64,000 nucleotides of DNA from Sipunculus nudus. Taxonomy: Eukaryota; Annelida; Sipuncula; Golfingiida; Sipunculidae. Made by a program: the position numbers and the translations under genes. The notes beneath the pieces were generated by a model. The model did not search any database. It was not told the DNA's origin and saw only the letters and a list, made by a program, of their open reading frames with translations. Location: assembly GCA_026874595.1 (NCBI GenBank), contig CM049318.1:50432750-50496749 (forward strand), given 5' to 3'. Of this stretch, positions 1 through 8,989 are shown one piece after another (within the stretch, counting starts at the first letter, position 1; each line of letters opens with the position of its first letter).

Positions 1-1160
1 AGATGTACCAGCTGGAGTGGGATGGTTATATATACAAGAAAAATAGAGATGGTCTATAAAATAAGTAATTGTGAACATCCCTGACCTATGACCTTGGCCT
101 TTTGCCCATATATCAACTGGATTCTTTCTAAATGATGGGTAACTACTAACCACTTAAATCTGGTGTAATTACTTGGCAACCAAGGGGTGAATAACTTTGA
201 CCTGCAACCTTTAACCTGCTGACCCCAAAATCAATAACTTATTTCTTCAAGCAAAAAGACCCATAAATATGAAGTTTGAGTCAAACTGAGTGATGCATAG
301 ATGTGGCATATGTGAAAGACTGAAGGTTTGGGTTGAACAGTTACACTTGAAATATGTTCACAAGCATTTAGAACAATTAAATATTGTGACCTTGACCTTT
401 GACTTTTTGACCTCAACATCAATAGGCTTCTTCCCTTATTGGTAGGTAAGCCATATATGACAGATGGAAGGTGCAGATTGAAAAGTTTGCCTGAAAAGAC
501 TCCACACAAGAAGTGGGTGCTGTGAACTTGACCTTTGACCTCAAAATCAACAGGTCTTTTCCCCTGTTGGCAGAGAAGCGATATCAGTGCTGGAAGGTTT
601 GGAATGAAAAGTCTAGCTTGAAATGTGTCCACAACCTTTTCAAAAAAGTGGATCCTGTGACCCTGACCTTTGACCTTGTGACCTCAAAATCTATAGGATT
701 CTTCTCCAACTTAGAAGGTGAGCTATATGTGAAAGATCAAAGAATTGGGATGAAAGGGTTGGCTTAAAATGCATCCACAGGCTTTTCAAAGAAGAGGCTC
801 CTGTGACCTTGACCTTTGACCTTTTGACCTCAAAAAAATTATGGTTCTTCCCCTGTTGGTAGGTGAGCTATATGTGAAAGATGGAAGGTTTTGGATGAAA
901 ATTTTGTCTCAAAGAGTTATTTCTGGGGGGGGGGTGCAAACACACCCCATAACTTCGAGAATATAGGTCGCAGTGACCTAATTTCAGGTTTGCAAGGAGA
1001 TCTTTTTATAACCTCTAAGACTGCATAGGGTTCATGGCCCTAGCCCCTACGGTTACGATTTGTGCCCTGCTAACGGACGGACGGCCGGACGGACAGACGG
1101 AAGGACGACGGACAAACCCCTATCGCTATAGCCCAGCATGACTGAAAGTCAGCTGAGCTA
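1..1160 (+). repeat. Interspersed repeat family A, copy 1 (5' end cut by window)
   Basis: This noncoding repeat matches 24250-25412 and 49255-50454 closely. It contains four related modules of about 130-145 bp, each with a TGACCTTTGACCT-type core (near 386, 527, 657 and 803). A conserved tail follows, then a GGAC-rich microsatellite (about 1075-1105). The 3' end is a hairpin, CAGC-A-TGACT-GAA-AGTCA-GCTG, followed by AGCTAAAA. It has no coding capacity. The class is unknown; a nonautonomous DNA element or Helitron-like element are possibilities, neither proven. The listed strand is arbitrary. Confidence 0.85.
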
Positions 1161-1769
1161 AAAAAAGGGTAGAAGTAGAAGTAGAAGAAGTAGCACAAAA
1201 GTATATAATACTATTTTTAGTATAGGAACAGAGTTAAGGCTTAGGCTTTAGGAGCACCTGTCATTGGAGTATGAAATCCAAGGTTTAATTTTGTATTTCG
1301 GAAGTGCCTCAGACTGCGGGTACCTCTCACAACCACCGGCTAATTTTCATGAAATCTTTCTCAAGTTGTCAATTAATGCAGGATATGCGCATGTTGGTCT
1401 AAGCTTGTAAACATAGTTTAGGACGGCCCAGGCCCACCTTAGGTTAGAAAACATAATTAAAATGGTAGTTTTAAATAAGAAAAAGATAAGCCTCATTGCA
1501 ATTGATAAATACACTGTTTCCAGTTCGCACGTTCTTTTTTACCTTGAGGGTGCATGATTGACCCATGTCTCAGGATCCTTCATATAAAACACGGTTAATT
1601 TTCTCCCAACTAACATTATAAGAATACTCTTGTGTTGAGGCAAAATTTTGATAAATATTAAGGATTTCACTTTTCAAGAGCCTTTGGGTAAATATGATAT
1701 ATGCTTTCTCGAGTGTGGTCTTTTAGCATACAATGCTTGTACAAAAAAAAACAAAAAAACAAACTTTGC
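1161..1769. other. No gene seen
   Basis: There is a short GTAGAA-type microsatellite at about 1168-1196, then AT-rich unique sequence. I see no ORF with recognisable content. Confidence 0.6.
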
Positions 1770-3795
1770 ACCGGTGTCAGGTGTTTAGCAGGTTACACTC
1801 GTCTCAAAGATTCAAATGTCTCTAGTTCCACGAGTTTTAAGCATTATGACAAATATACCTGTTTCACTTCCGAGGGTTTTTAACAGGATAACCTATACGT
1901 ATTCGTTCATTAAGTGTTTTTAGCAAGGTAGTCTATTAGACTAATTTCAACTTCAGGTGTTTGTTAACATGGGATCAAGTACACCTGTTACAAATTTAAG
2001 GTGTTCTTATCAGAATAGCATATGCACTTGGTTAAACAAACACACCTGTTTTGTTTTGGTTGAAGATATTAACTAGGTTCCAAATTCACCCATCTCAAGT
2101 GTTTTTACATAACATAGGGTCCTGTTTCACGTTGCAGGTGTTCTTAACAAAACAAAACAAAAAAATAAATAACAAATGCATCTATTTCAAGCTTCAGACG
2201 TTCATGACAAGATGCCCTTAACAATATAACAAATGCACTTGCTTCAAGTTTCAAGTGTCTTTACAGGTGTCCTCAACAACATAAAAAATGCACTTGTTTC
2301 AAGTTTCAAGTGTTTTACATGACACATCCACCTGTTTCAAGTTTCAAGTGTTTTACGTAACACATGCACCTGTTTCAAGTGTCTTTACATAACACATGCA
2401 CCTGTTTCAAGTTCCAGGTGCTCTAAACAACATAACACATGCACCTGTTTCAAGTTTCAGGTGTTCTAAACTAAATAACAAATGCACTTGTTTCAAGTTT
2501 CAAGTGTTTTACGTAACACATGCACCCGTTTCAAGTTTCGGTGTCCTTCACAACATAACAAATGCACTTGTTTCAAGTTTCAAATGCCTTTACATAACAT
2601 AAGCACCCTTTTCAGTTTAGGGCGTTCTCAACAATATTACAAATGCACTTGTTTCAAGTTTCAAGTGTTTTTACATAACACATTCAACTGTTTTAAGTTC
2701 CAGGCATCCTCAACAACATAACAAATGCACTTGTTTCAAGTTTCAAGTGTTTTTACATAACACATGTACCTGTTTCAAGTTCCAGGTGTCCTTAACATCG
2801 TAACAAATGCACTTGTTTCAAGTTTCAAGTGTCTTTACTCATTATAAGCACCTGTTTCAAGTTTGAGGTGTCCTTAACAACATAACAAATGCACTTGTTG
2901 CAAGTTTCAAGTGTCTTCATATAACACATGCACCTGTTTCAAGTTTCAGGTGTCCTCAACAACATAACAAATGCACTTGTTTCAAGTTTAAAGTGTCTTT
3001 ACATAACATAAGCACCCACGTCAGTTTCGGGTTTTCTAAACTAAATAACAAATGCACTTGTTTCAAGTTTCAAGTGTTTAATTACGTAACACATGCACCT
3101 GTTTCAAGTTTCAGGTGTCCTCAACAACATAACAAATGCACTTGTTTCAAGTTTCAAGTGTCTTTACATAACACATGCACCTGTTTCAAGTTTCAGGTGT
3201 CCTCAACAACATAACAAATGCACTTGTTTCAAGTTTCAAGTGTCTTTACATAACACATGCACCTGTTTCAAGCTTCAGGTGTCCTTAACAACATAACAAA
3301 GGCACTTGTTTCAAGTTCCAAGCGTCTTTACTTAACGTAAGCACCTGTTTCAAGTTTCAGGGTCCTTAACAACATAACAAATGCACTTGTTCAAGGTTTT
3401 TTTTTGTTTTTTTTTTTTTTACATAACACATACACCTGTTTCAAGTTTCAGGTGTTCTGGACAACATAACAAATGCACTTGCTTCAAGTTTCAAGTGTCT
3501 TTACATAAAAAATGCACCTGTTTCAAGTTTCAGGTGTCCTAGCTTAACAACATTAAAAATGCATCTTGTTTTAAGTTTCAAGTATCTTTACATAACATAA
3601 GCACCCGTTTCAATTTTCAGGTGTCCTTAACAACATAACAAATGCACTTGTTTCTAGTTTCAAGTGTCAAATGCACTTGTGTCAAGGTTTTTACATAACA
3701 TATGCACTTGTTTTAAGTTTCAGGTGTCCTTAACAACATAACAATTGCATTTTAGTTGTTTTACATAACATAAGCACCTGTTTCAAGGCATAAGA
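1770..3795. repeat. 82-bp satellite/minisatellite of two alternating palindromic half-units
   Basis: The clear array runs from about 2200 to 3795, with decayed copies back to about 1770. The dimeric unit is 22 + 17 + 22 + 21 = 82 bp. One half carries CACTTG...CAAGTG and the other CACCTG...CAGGTG, each as a 22-bp imperfect palindrome centred on TTTCAAGTTT. The linkers resemble TCTTTACATAACACATG and TCCTCAACAACATAACAAATG. Small ORFs rich in CTCFKFQVS-like peptides are by-products of the repeat. A T-rich stretch interrupts the array at about 3397-3420. Confidence 0.95.
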
Positions 3796-4230
3796 TTGAA
3801 ATGTTTCAGTATGAGGAGACGAACAGCAAGGGCCCCAGCCCGGTATAGACTGGCAAGCCCAAATGCCTCTGGTGCGAGTCCATCCCCACCACCAACTAAA
3901 AAGCGGAGGACGATGAGAGAGCCCTCCAACAACACACAGGCGAGCAATGAGGTTCCCGTGCCCAGTCATGCACTTGAGGCTTTAGTGGATAGGCTGTCAG
4001 CAAAAATTGATAGCGTAGCAGATCGACTGGACCGAAAGATTGACAACCTGTCAAAAGAAATCGACGACAGGATTGACGCCAAATTGGCTTTGATGAGGAC
4101 AAATAATACAGCTCAGCAAGACCCTTCAACATCAAACGTAGAGAGGACATCTGGTGAGTGCAATCCTCCTAGTGAAACAGTTGGCGACACAAGTAGTAGC
4201 CAGGAGCATGACTGGGGTAGCATTATCTAG
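3796..4230 (+). CDS. 144-aa basic/coiled-coil protein, possibly ORF1 N-terminus of a retroelement
   Basis: The ORF begins at the edge of the satellite, and Met6 (3811) is an equally plausible start. The N-terminal ~45 residues are Arg/Pro/Ser-rich with a basic KKRR cluster. Residues ~58-100 form a heptad-like amphipathic stretch (LVDRLSAKIDSVADRLDRKI), which is probably a coiled coil. The C-terminus is polar and Ser/Thr-rich. The design (basic tail, coiled coil, low-complexity linker) resembles the ORF1 start of the YR element at 14671, which also has an IDxRIDDK-like segment. I see no catalytic motif. It could instead be a gag N-terminus or a chance ORF, and its function is unknown. Confidence 0.4.
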   Translation: MKCFSMRRRTARAPARYRLASPNASGASPSPPPTKKRRTMREPSNNTQASNEVPVPSHALEALVDRLSAKIDSVADRLDRKIDNLSKEIDDRIDAKLALMRTNNTAQQDPSTSNVERTSGECNPPSETVGDTSSSQEHDWGSII

Positions 4231-4581
4231 CACAGAGCATTTACTGGCAAGGGATCAACACAAATATCTAACAAAATGCATTACTGTGTGTTGTAATGAT
4301 TTGTGGCGACATCTAGAGTCAAATAGTAGTATTAACATGTAAACCAGTGAATTATTTAGTGTTGTGCTGATGGCGACATCTATCGGCAGGGTAGTGGTAG
4401 GACTGTATTCATCGAAACTGGTAGAGCAGGGTTAATAGCGGCTTAAATGTTACATGTTCCTTTGTTTATTGTTATAGCTAGTGCGCATGCGCATAGTTAA
4501 TGTCCCAAGTTTCTGTGGACATGTTAGTCAGTTGGTACTCGAGCCAGGGCGAATAAAACATCTCTAAACCATTCCTGGAGT
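4231..4581 (+). other. Noncoding, LTR-like segment
   Basis: The segment has twice-repeated GGCGACATCTA text (4302 and 4372), a GCGCATGCGC palindrome near 4482, and an AATAAAACATC polyadenylation-like signal near 4552. It lies directly before an integrase fragment. These are compatible with a degraded LTR, but I found no partner LTR. Confidence 0.3.
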
Positions 4582-4854
4582 TTGTTATCTGTGGGAACAA
4601 GAACACCACTACAGTGTGCCTTGTCAAGAATACTAGGCATCCAGTTGAAACAGGCATTAGAGCAAATTATTCCAGATGTACCAAACATACCCTGGCACAT
4701 GCTATGGACCAACCTCTTTACACTTAATGGTAAAGACTACCACATAATCACTGATGACCATTCAAAATTTCCTTTTGAGGAAAGGATGGACAATGATACA
4801 ACCAGTAAAACAATCACAGTTTCTAGCTCTTCAGAAAGCAGTATAAATCAATGA
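4582..4854 (+). pseudogene. Ty3/gypsy integrase fragment
   Basis: The 90-residue ORF contains a piece resembling the start of a retroviral-type integrase core: WTNLFTLNGKDYHIITDDHS, followed by KFPFEER. In intact gypsy integrases this stretch carries the first catalytic Asp (W..D.F...G..YL...D..SKF). Here the usual D before LF is N, so the first catalytic residue seems lost. About 30 unrelated residues precede it, and it ends in a serine-rich tail before a stop. The zinc-binding region and the rest of the core are missing. It is a broken fragment with no expected function. Confidence 0.6.
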
Positions 4855-5375
4855 TTCAGAAATATTGCATCAGTCACATCAACTGTTTGTGATTACATGC
4901 ATTACTTGTAGAACATTTGAACCCTGTTAGGGAGTATTCCTGATATATATATATATATATATATATAGTCACTATCCCTTATGTACACACTATATTTGCT
5001 TACAAATTTTGTATAGAAGGATTCCTAAATAATTAACTGCTTCATTCTTGATCTTACCCAGGCCGTGAAATAAAATCCTGTGTTGAAAATGCATGATCTA
5101 CTTTGCATTAAGGAGAAAGAATAAATTCATACCCAGTATCTTTTAAGCTACAGTTCATTTAAGTCATAAGGCTAGCACAGAATACAAAAAAGACCTATAG
5201 AGGGTATGGAATTGAAGGAAAAACTAAATTAGTTTAAGAGATTTTGGAGATAAGAACACCAGAATGCTCAAGGGGTGGACAAAAAGTGGAACTTTTGATA
5301 TAAAGTTGTACAACTGGGTTATAGAGCATTTGGAATATGGATGTCATGAGACACAGCAGTTGCTGATGCAAGAAG
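4855..5375. other. No gene seen; (AT)n microsatellite at 4943-4968
   Basis: This is AT-rich unique sequence with a TA-dinucleotide run. No coding signal is recognised. Confidence 0.6.
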
Positions 5376-5380
5376 CCTAT

Positions 5381-5650
5381 TGTTGATAAAGTAGGTTTTG
5401 GCTTTTTGTTTAATGTGTGTTCTTTATTTACACGTGTTCATAATTTATGTAACGCCATTTAGTACCGCAAGAGCTGGGTAGATGTCGCTACCTGCAGGGT
5501 CAAGGACACAGGCTGACATGAAGCAAGATGAATGTAAATGCTGTGTATGTTTTGATATAAAAATGCTGAAAAGCAGACAAGATCTTCATTCGTTTTGACT
5601 TCAGGTAAGACCAAACCATTTCATGAGATCCCCTGCAGTGGTCATTAACA
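5381..5650 (+). repeat. 5' LTR of the 5.4-kb element
   Basis: It is 270 bp with TG...CA ends and aligns along its whole length with 6990-7259, showing roughly 20 differences by eye. The differences indicate an insertion older than the 28-kb element. Confidence 0.93.
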
Positions 5651-5668
5651 TGGTGGCAGCGGTCCCTG
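5651..5668 (+). promoter_or_regulatory. Primer-binding site, tRNA-Leu-type
   Basis: TGGTGGCAGCGGTCCCTG lies immediately after the LTR. The first 13 bases match the complement of an animal tRNA-Leu 3' end (ending ...CCGCTGCCACCA); the remainder diverges. Confidence 0.75.
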
Positions 5669-5749
5669 TTTATTTTGTCTAATACAGCCTGAAGCTGCGT
5701 CCCTATTGTCAGTGCCCAGACGAATCTCCGTGGTAGTACTTGAGCCAAC

Positions 5750-6475
5750 ATGGCAGAGGCAACTTTCAGAACCCCTCCAGCCTTGGATTTAACTGACAGT
5801 AATATCTCTGAAGCTTTCAAAAAATGGAAAAGGGTATTGGAAGTGTACCTAATGGCCAGTGGAGCGAAATCAAAAGATGATGAAGTCCAAACAGCAATTA
5901 TATTGCATTGTGCCGGTCCACAAATGATCGAGGCATTTGATCATTTCACCTTTGATAAAGAAGCTGATAAGAAAAATCCAGATATAGTGCTGAAAAAGAT
6001 TGAAGAATACTGTACGCCCATGCAGAATGTAGTGCTTCATACATTCAGGTTTTGGACGGTGCCCAACAAAGAACCATTTGACACTTTTCTGACAGAGCTA
6101 AGAACAAAAGCTGAATCATGTGATTTAGGTACCTGCAAAGATAGAATGATACGTGATAAATTGTATTCACAGTGTCAGGAAAAATGCAAGAGCTTCTGTT
6201 AAGAGAAAGTGGGAAACTAGATTTAAAGAGAGCAATTGAAGTATGCAGGGCATTCGAGGCACCAAATGAGCAGACAAAAGAAATAGGGACCAGTGGCAGT
6301 GGATTACCTATGCAACAAATCCACAAGGTGGCGGCCAGATGCAAAGCACCGACACAACAGAAAACAAAGCAAGGACCTGGTCCGAGAAAGGAAACGCACC
6401 CTCCAGTACCACGTCACACAAGAAGAACATGCAATTATTGTGGTTATACACACAAACCTGGTTGCAAGAACGTTT
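5750..6475 (+). pseudogene. gag: Gag of the 5.4-kb LTR element, one frameshift
   Basis: The first reading frame, 5750-6202 (150 aa), starts MAEATFRTPPALDL. It resembles the capsid-type gag of K02A2.6-like gypsy elements (FKKWKRVLEVYLMASGAK, then a helical stretch to RDKLYSQC). The continuation lies in a different frame from about 6172 to 6477 (MQELLLRESGKLDLKRAIEV), so one frameshift near 6180 breaks the protein. The second part ends in a half zinc knuckle (CNYCGYTHKPGC) without the downstream His/Cys context. The role would be particle assembly and RNA packaging. Protease and polymerase should follow but are deleted. Confidence 0.8.
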
Positions 6476-6477
6476 AA

Positions 6478-6989
6478 AGGATTATGTTGTTACCATTAAA
6501 TAGTGTAATTTACTTAAATTATCATTTTAAGGACTTGATGTGAGAAAGTAAGCCTGCATTTAATTGACCTTTGAGCTGATCCAGTAAAAGGAGAAATGGA
6601 GAGAGCTCTGAAATAAGTGTTATATTTAGTACTAGTGAACAGGTATTTCACATAGGGCAGAATAATCCCTGAAAACCTGTTCAGGGAGTGGGCAGTCTAC
6701 CCTGCTCTCCTAGGTTAGCATACCATACTGTAAAATCATATGTTGACCCTGAATTGATGATACTGCGTAAGTAGAAACGATACACTGTGAATTAACCTGT
6801 TGAATGTACTGTTGCCTTATTATGCTTTTAAAGTGCTTGATATTGTAGATATAATTTCTAAATTTATTTGGTAATGTCTCACTAAAAGAAGAATAGTGAT
6901 CTCCAGAGCTCATGAGTAAATGTAAAGCAAAGTAATTTAAAGGTATGCTGAATTTAAATGTTTTACATTTAATTTGAAAGAAAAGGGGA
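6478..6989 (+). other. Noncoding remnant between gag and 3' LTR
   Basis: About 500 bp of AT-rich sequence where pol would be expected, ending in the polypurine tract. No RT or integrase text is present in any frame. Confidence 0.7.
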
Positions 6990-7259
6990 TGTTGATAAAG
7001 AAGGTTTTGGCTTTTTGTTTAATGTGTGTTCTTTATCTACACGTGTTCATAATTTATGTAACACCATTTAGTACCGCAAGAGCTGGGTAGATGTTGCTAC
7101 CCGTGGGGTCAAGGACACAGGCCAGCGTGAAGCAAGATGAATGTAAATGCTGTTTATGTTTTGATATAAAAATGCTGAAAAGCAGACAAGATCTTCGTTC
7201 ATTATGACTTCAGATAAGACCAAATGAGATCATGAGATCCCCTGCAGTGGTCATTAACA
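6990..7259 (+). repeat. 3' LTR of the 5.4-kb element
   Basis: It matches 5381-5650 and is followed by the target-site copy CCTAT. Confidence 0.93.
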
Positions 7260-7264
7260 CCTAT

Positions 7265-8635
7265 GGTCCACATTGTGACAGTAAGCCTGTGACAGCTACA
7301 ATGTCTGGTAGGGGGCACTCATTAAAAGTGGTTTTGTTTCTTGTTCATTTTCCTGGCAAAGGGAGACATATGTCACATTTGTTAAACGGGTCAGATAGGA
7401 CCAATCAGACAGGACCTATTACTGTTGAAGCTTATGAATATTTATTAGAGAGATGAATTAATGAGTAAGGCGAGATAAGTGAACCTGCAAAAAAGTAATT
7501 CTAGCTCAGGGTGACAAGTGTCTGGAGAACCCAGTCGTTTGCTTTTAAAGGCTTGGGTTCAGCTGTCAGCCTGGGTATGCGTTGTGTTTCGATGTAGTAA
7601 GTGTTTTTTTCATGGACTTGCTATGAAGCCACTCTTGATAACAGTTAACGATACTTCAGCCATAACCTGGAAGGAGGCATTTTCCGTGATCCACCGTGGT
7701 TGTATGGACATTACATATATAGGCAGGCAAGATTCCTGATGTACTGTCCGGTGACCATAAATGAACTGTCAGGTGAGTAGCCAAACCTGGGACATTGTCA
7801 ATGTTACTTTAAACATAGCCTGAAAAGGAAGCATCTCGGTGATGGACAGTTACGGCACTGTCCCGGTGTATGAACTTAACATATATTTAGGCAAGATTCC
7901 TACTTTGTTATGGTGTTGAGGTACTCTTTATGAAATATTAAGTTCAGCATGTTTTCAACCTGTATTTATCGTCAACGTGTATTTTGCTAAGACTGTTTCA
8001 TATTTCTTCTTAAATGCTGTCTGTGAATGGACTGCAAGTTATTTTGTGTGCTGTGTATTGATGGTGGAACCCTGATCATTTAAGTGTTTAGGGAATGTCT
8101 TTCCCATTGTGGATGGGGATCCAATGGACACTAAACCAGAACCAATGCCAATTAATTTTTTGTGCTGCATATTCTGCAGATAAAGCCTTAATTGCCTTCA
8201 TTTTTTAGGACCTGTGACCCGTCGTTAAACTGTGCCTTTTCTCTATTTCTGAGGGAGATTCACGAGTAGCTTATCCTGCTGCCATTTGTCTGGATTACAG
8301 CGTGTTTACCGGGACTGTGGACTTCGGTTTTTTTTTTTTTAAATTTACTCATACGTGATTTATATAGGACTTGGTGAAGGCTTAAATCACGGGAGTATAT
8401 TTATTTTTTACAAAGGCTGAGGTACTGGTGAGTGTATTTGATCCTATTTTTTTGCTCTTTGTGATTGTAATTGTAATTTGTTACATGTAAACATGTTACT
8501 TTTAATATCCCATCTGGTGTTTTACTGGTCATTGAATGAACTTGAGTGAACCAAGTGAAGCTCGAATTCATTAATCCCAGGGAGGAGATTGGCAAAAAGG
8601 GTTCCCACACAATAGAGTGAAAGAATTCAGGTCTG
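7265..8635. other. No gene seen; diverged repeat pair
   Basis: Two ~100-bp segments (about 7640-7740 and 7815-7915) resemble each other: both contain a CATAACCTGGAAG/CATAGCCTGAAAAG-like start and GGCAAGATTCCT near the end. There is a poly-T run near 8328. No protein is recognised. Confidence 0.5.
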
Positions 8636-8639
8636 TCAC

Positions 8640-8915
8640 TGCAGCAGGGTGTGACATACAGGAACTTGAAGGGTTACATAACTACATGACTAGGTGCAAC
8701 TGGCTATGCCATTTTATGAAAACGCGATCAGTTTTAAGTTTTGAAGGTCAAAGCCTGTGGCTCAGAGGAAGCAGGATGACATGAAGAGAAAATGCAGGGT
8801 TTCCTTGATTTCTTCATTAAACAATAGGAAAAGAAGAAACTATGAATTCTCGCACATAGGCAATATGGATGAGACACCAGTCTGGGTAGTCATGCCTGCC
8901 CAGTGGTGTAGGAAG
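8640..8915 (+). pseudogene. pogo/Tigger-type transposase relic
   Basis: A frameshifted stretch first reads WLCHFMKTRSVLSFEG, like the end of the CENP-B-type DNA-binding domain of pogo transposases. In another frame it reads AQRKQDDMKRK and then SHIGNMDETPVWVVMP. NMDETP with the following hydrophobic/MP pattern is the region of the first catalytic Asp in pogo/Tigger DDE transposases. The relic stops at about 8915 and is followed, after ~75 bp, by an unrelated RT fragment. No terminal inverted repeats were found. It is dead by frameshift and truncation. Confidence 0.65.
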
Positions 8916-8989
8916 AAGGGGGCAGAGGGGGCTCCCGCCCCTTCCCAAATATTTTGATCAAATAAATTATCCCATTCAATAATTAAATG

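Larger units (their letters stand above)
5381..7259 (+). mobile_element. LTR retrotransposon (gypsy-type), gag-only internally deleted copy
   Basis: Two 270-bp LTRs (5381-5650 and 6990-7259) begin TGTTGATAAAG and end CATTAACA. A perfect 5-bp target duplication CCTAT flanks them (5376-5380 and 7260-7264). The primer site follows the 5' LTR, and the polypurine tract GAAAGAAAAGGGGA (6976-6989) abuts the 3' LTR. Only gag is present, ending in a partial zinc knuckle. Protease, RT and integrase are absent, so any movement would require enzymes from a relative. Confidence 0.93.

Noticed and set aside
1-1160. Family A as a classic Helitron
   Set aside because: The 3' hairpin plus CTAA is suggestive, but the hairpin-to-CTAA spacing is too short, the start is not TC, and no A/T insertion rule could be shown.
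2396-3296. Cys/Phe-rich repeat protein (CTCFKFQVS)
   Set aside because: The overlapping short ORFs arise from the satellite and do not persist across units.
1770-3795. CRISPR-like array (regular direct repeats)
   Set aside because: Both repeats and linkers are conserved and tandem, with no variable spacers. The setting is eukaryotic, so it is a satellite.
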